A DNA stretch of 14,931 bases from CALGLS01 sp045105695 (GTDB taxonomy: Bacteria > Bacteroidota > Bacteroidia > Chitinophagales > Saprospiraceae): positions 1 through 14,931 of the forward strand of contig JBGCDT010000302.1 in NCBI GenBank assembly GCA_045105695.1. The letters are read 5' to 3'. The first letter of the stretch is position 1; each line of letters opens with the position of its first letter. The notes beneath the pieces were generated by a model that was not told the DNA's origin, did no database searches, and worked only from the letters and a program-made list of their open reading frames with translations. The position numbers were made by a program, and so were the translations under genes. This document shows positions 14,183 to 14,931 of this stretch, in pieces.

Positions 14183-14931
14183 ATGAAAGAAAACAGCAAC
14201 GATCAGCAATCACTAAATCCGGGAGCTTCATTTGTATCTAACATTTTGAAGGCTACGGCTCAGCACGTACTGAATATTTTTAATGAGCAGTACGACTCTC
14301 GTTATTTATATCATAGTTATGAACGGACAGTTGGGATTAAGGAGAGAGCGGAAGAAGTTGCGAATGCTTTATCGCTTTCTGATACGGTGTTAGAAGTGGT
14401 TTTGATATCGGCTTGGTTTCACGAGACGGGATATTTGGTAGATTCTTCAGAGGCGGTTTCTAAGTCAATGGATTTGGCGAGGGATTTTTTGAAAGGAAAA
14501 GGCTATCCTGCGGAAAAGTTGCAGCGAGTATTGGCTTGCATTAATGCTACTGGCGAAACGGTGAACGCGATTACGACAGAAGAGCAAGTATTGAATGACG
14601 CGATTGCTGCGCATACTTGTGGAGAGTTGTTTTCGACCCACCGGCCTTTGCTGAGATTAGAATGGGAGCTTTTGCAAAATCGTCATATGAGTTCCTTCGA
14701 ATGGCAGCAGTTGCAAATGCAAGCTTTATTGCAAGCTCGTTTTTTAACGGCTCATGGCAAATTGAAATATGCACCTGTTGTTGCAGAAAACATTCGGAAC
14801 CAAAAGAGCAAGGTTGAAAAATCAAAAGCCAGTTTACTCAAAAGTGGCAAAGATGAAAATGGTAATCTACGGATGTATCAGCAGATCGGACCTAAAAATT
14901 CAGGAGGTGGTATTCAAACTTTTTTCCGAAC
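14183..14931 (+). CDS. Degenerate HD-domain protein, paralogue of the HD-PycTM protein, cut by window edge
   Basis: My translation from ATG 14183 gives 249 residues before the window ends. It aligns with the protein at 1272-2495: YLYHSYERT against YVYHDLDHT, ISAWFHETGY against IAAWFHDTGY, ARDFLKGKGYPAEKLQRV against ARDFLEKSNYDEVRIQEV, LNDAIAAH against IRDADFTH, and GGGIQTFFR against GRGVETMYR. Most metal ligands are changed: His to R48, HD to H80-E81, the later His to G124 and the final Asp to I141. The domain is therefore probably not an active phosphohydrolase. The last residues match the entry to the PycTM membrane domain, which should follow beyond the edge. The N-terminus is about 14 residues longer than in the paralogue. 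It may act as a nucleotide sensor or as a partner subunit; that is inference. Confidence 0.8.
   Translation, partial: MKENSNDQQSLNPGASFVSNILKATAQHVLNIFNEQYDSRYLYHSYERTVGIKERAEEVANALSLSDTVLEVVLISAWFHETGYLVDSSEAVSKSMDLARDFLKGKGYPAEKLQRVLACINATGETVNAITTEEQVLNDAIAAHTCGELFSTHRPLLRLEWELLQNRHMSSFEWQQLQMQALLQARFLTAHGKLKYAPVVAENIRNQKSKVEKSKASLLKSGKDENGNLRMYQQIGPKNSGGGIQTFFR

Noticed and set aside
1..14931. Pycsar cyclase (PycC), CRISPR array, toxin-antitoxin or restriction genes that would make a defence island
   Set aside because: No cyclase motif, spaced direct repeats or known defence gene was found; apart from the HD-PycTM proteins the content is housekeeping or envelope-related.
1..14931. tRNA, rRNA or insertion sequence
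   Set aside because: No cloverleaf, conserved rRNA string, transposase motif or target-site duplication was seen on reading both strands by eye; a covariance search was not possible.

Overview
This window looks like chromosomal DNA of a Bacteroidota bacterium, possibly of the Saprospiria/Lewinella side, though that finer placement is a guess. The evidence is a DUF2480 protein (a Bacteroidota family), a RecQ with the long C-terminal extension common in that phylum, an HD-PycTM fusion protein, start sites without clear Shine-Dalgarno sequences but with A-rich leaders, and AT-rich gaps. The genetic code is standard and no RNA gene was found.

Layout, left to right. (1) The first 1067 bases hold the N-terminal two thirds of the ABC-F translation factor EttA on the minus strand, cut by the window edge. 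(2) A long imperfect palindrome separates it from a minus-strand gene for an HD phosphohydrolase domain fused through a lysine-rich linker to a three-helix Pycsar-effector-type membrane domain (PycTM, formerly DUF5706). (3) A gap with a small GC-rich structured island leads to plus-strand scpB (chromosome segregation, non-ATG start). Its long acidic tail is interrupted by a frame change at a run of nine A and continues in the -1 frame. A DUF2480 gene follows closely. (4) A two-tier palindrome starts five bases after the DUF2480 stop. (5) A periplasmic lytic transglycosylase (plus) and recQ (minus) converge on a bidirectional terminator and another two-tier palindrome. (6) A 0.5 kb gap upstream of both recQ and the next gene contains a possible 31-residue membrane peptide. 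(7) Plus-strand kdsD (arabinose-5-phosphate isomerase, first step of Kdo synthesis) is followed closely by a putative lipoprotein gene and then, overlapping by 17 bases, by a large secreted helical-repeat protein. (8) The right edge holds the first 249 codons of a second HD-family protein. It aligns along its length with the HD-PycTM protein, and the window ends just where its PycTM domain should begin.

Functionally, most genes are housekeeping: translation (EttA), segregation (ScpB), recombination repair (RecQ), and cell envelope (transglycosylase, KdsD). The unusual parts are the two related HD-PycTM-type proteins about 11.7 kb apart, one with intact metal ligands and one with four of the five replaced. 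No nucleotide cyclase is present in the window. Also notable are the slippery A9 in the scpB tail, the uncharacterised overlapping lipoprotein/helical-repeat pair, and several composite palindromes lying against gene ends.
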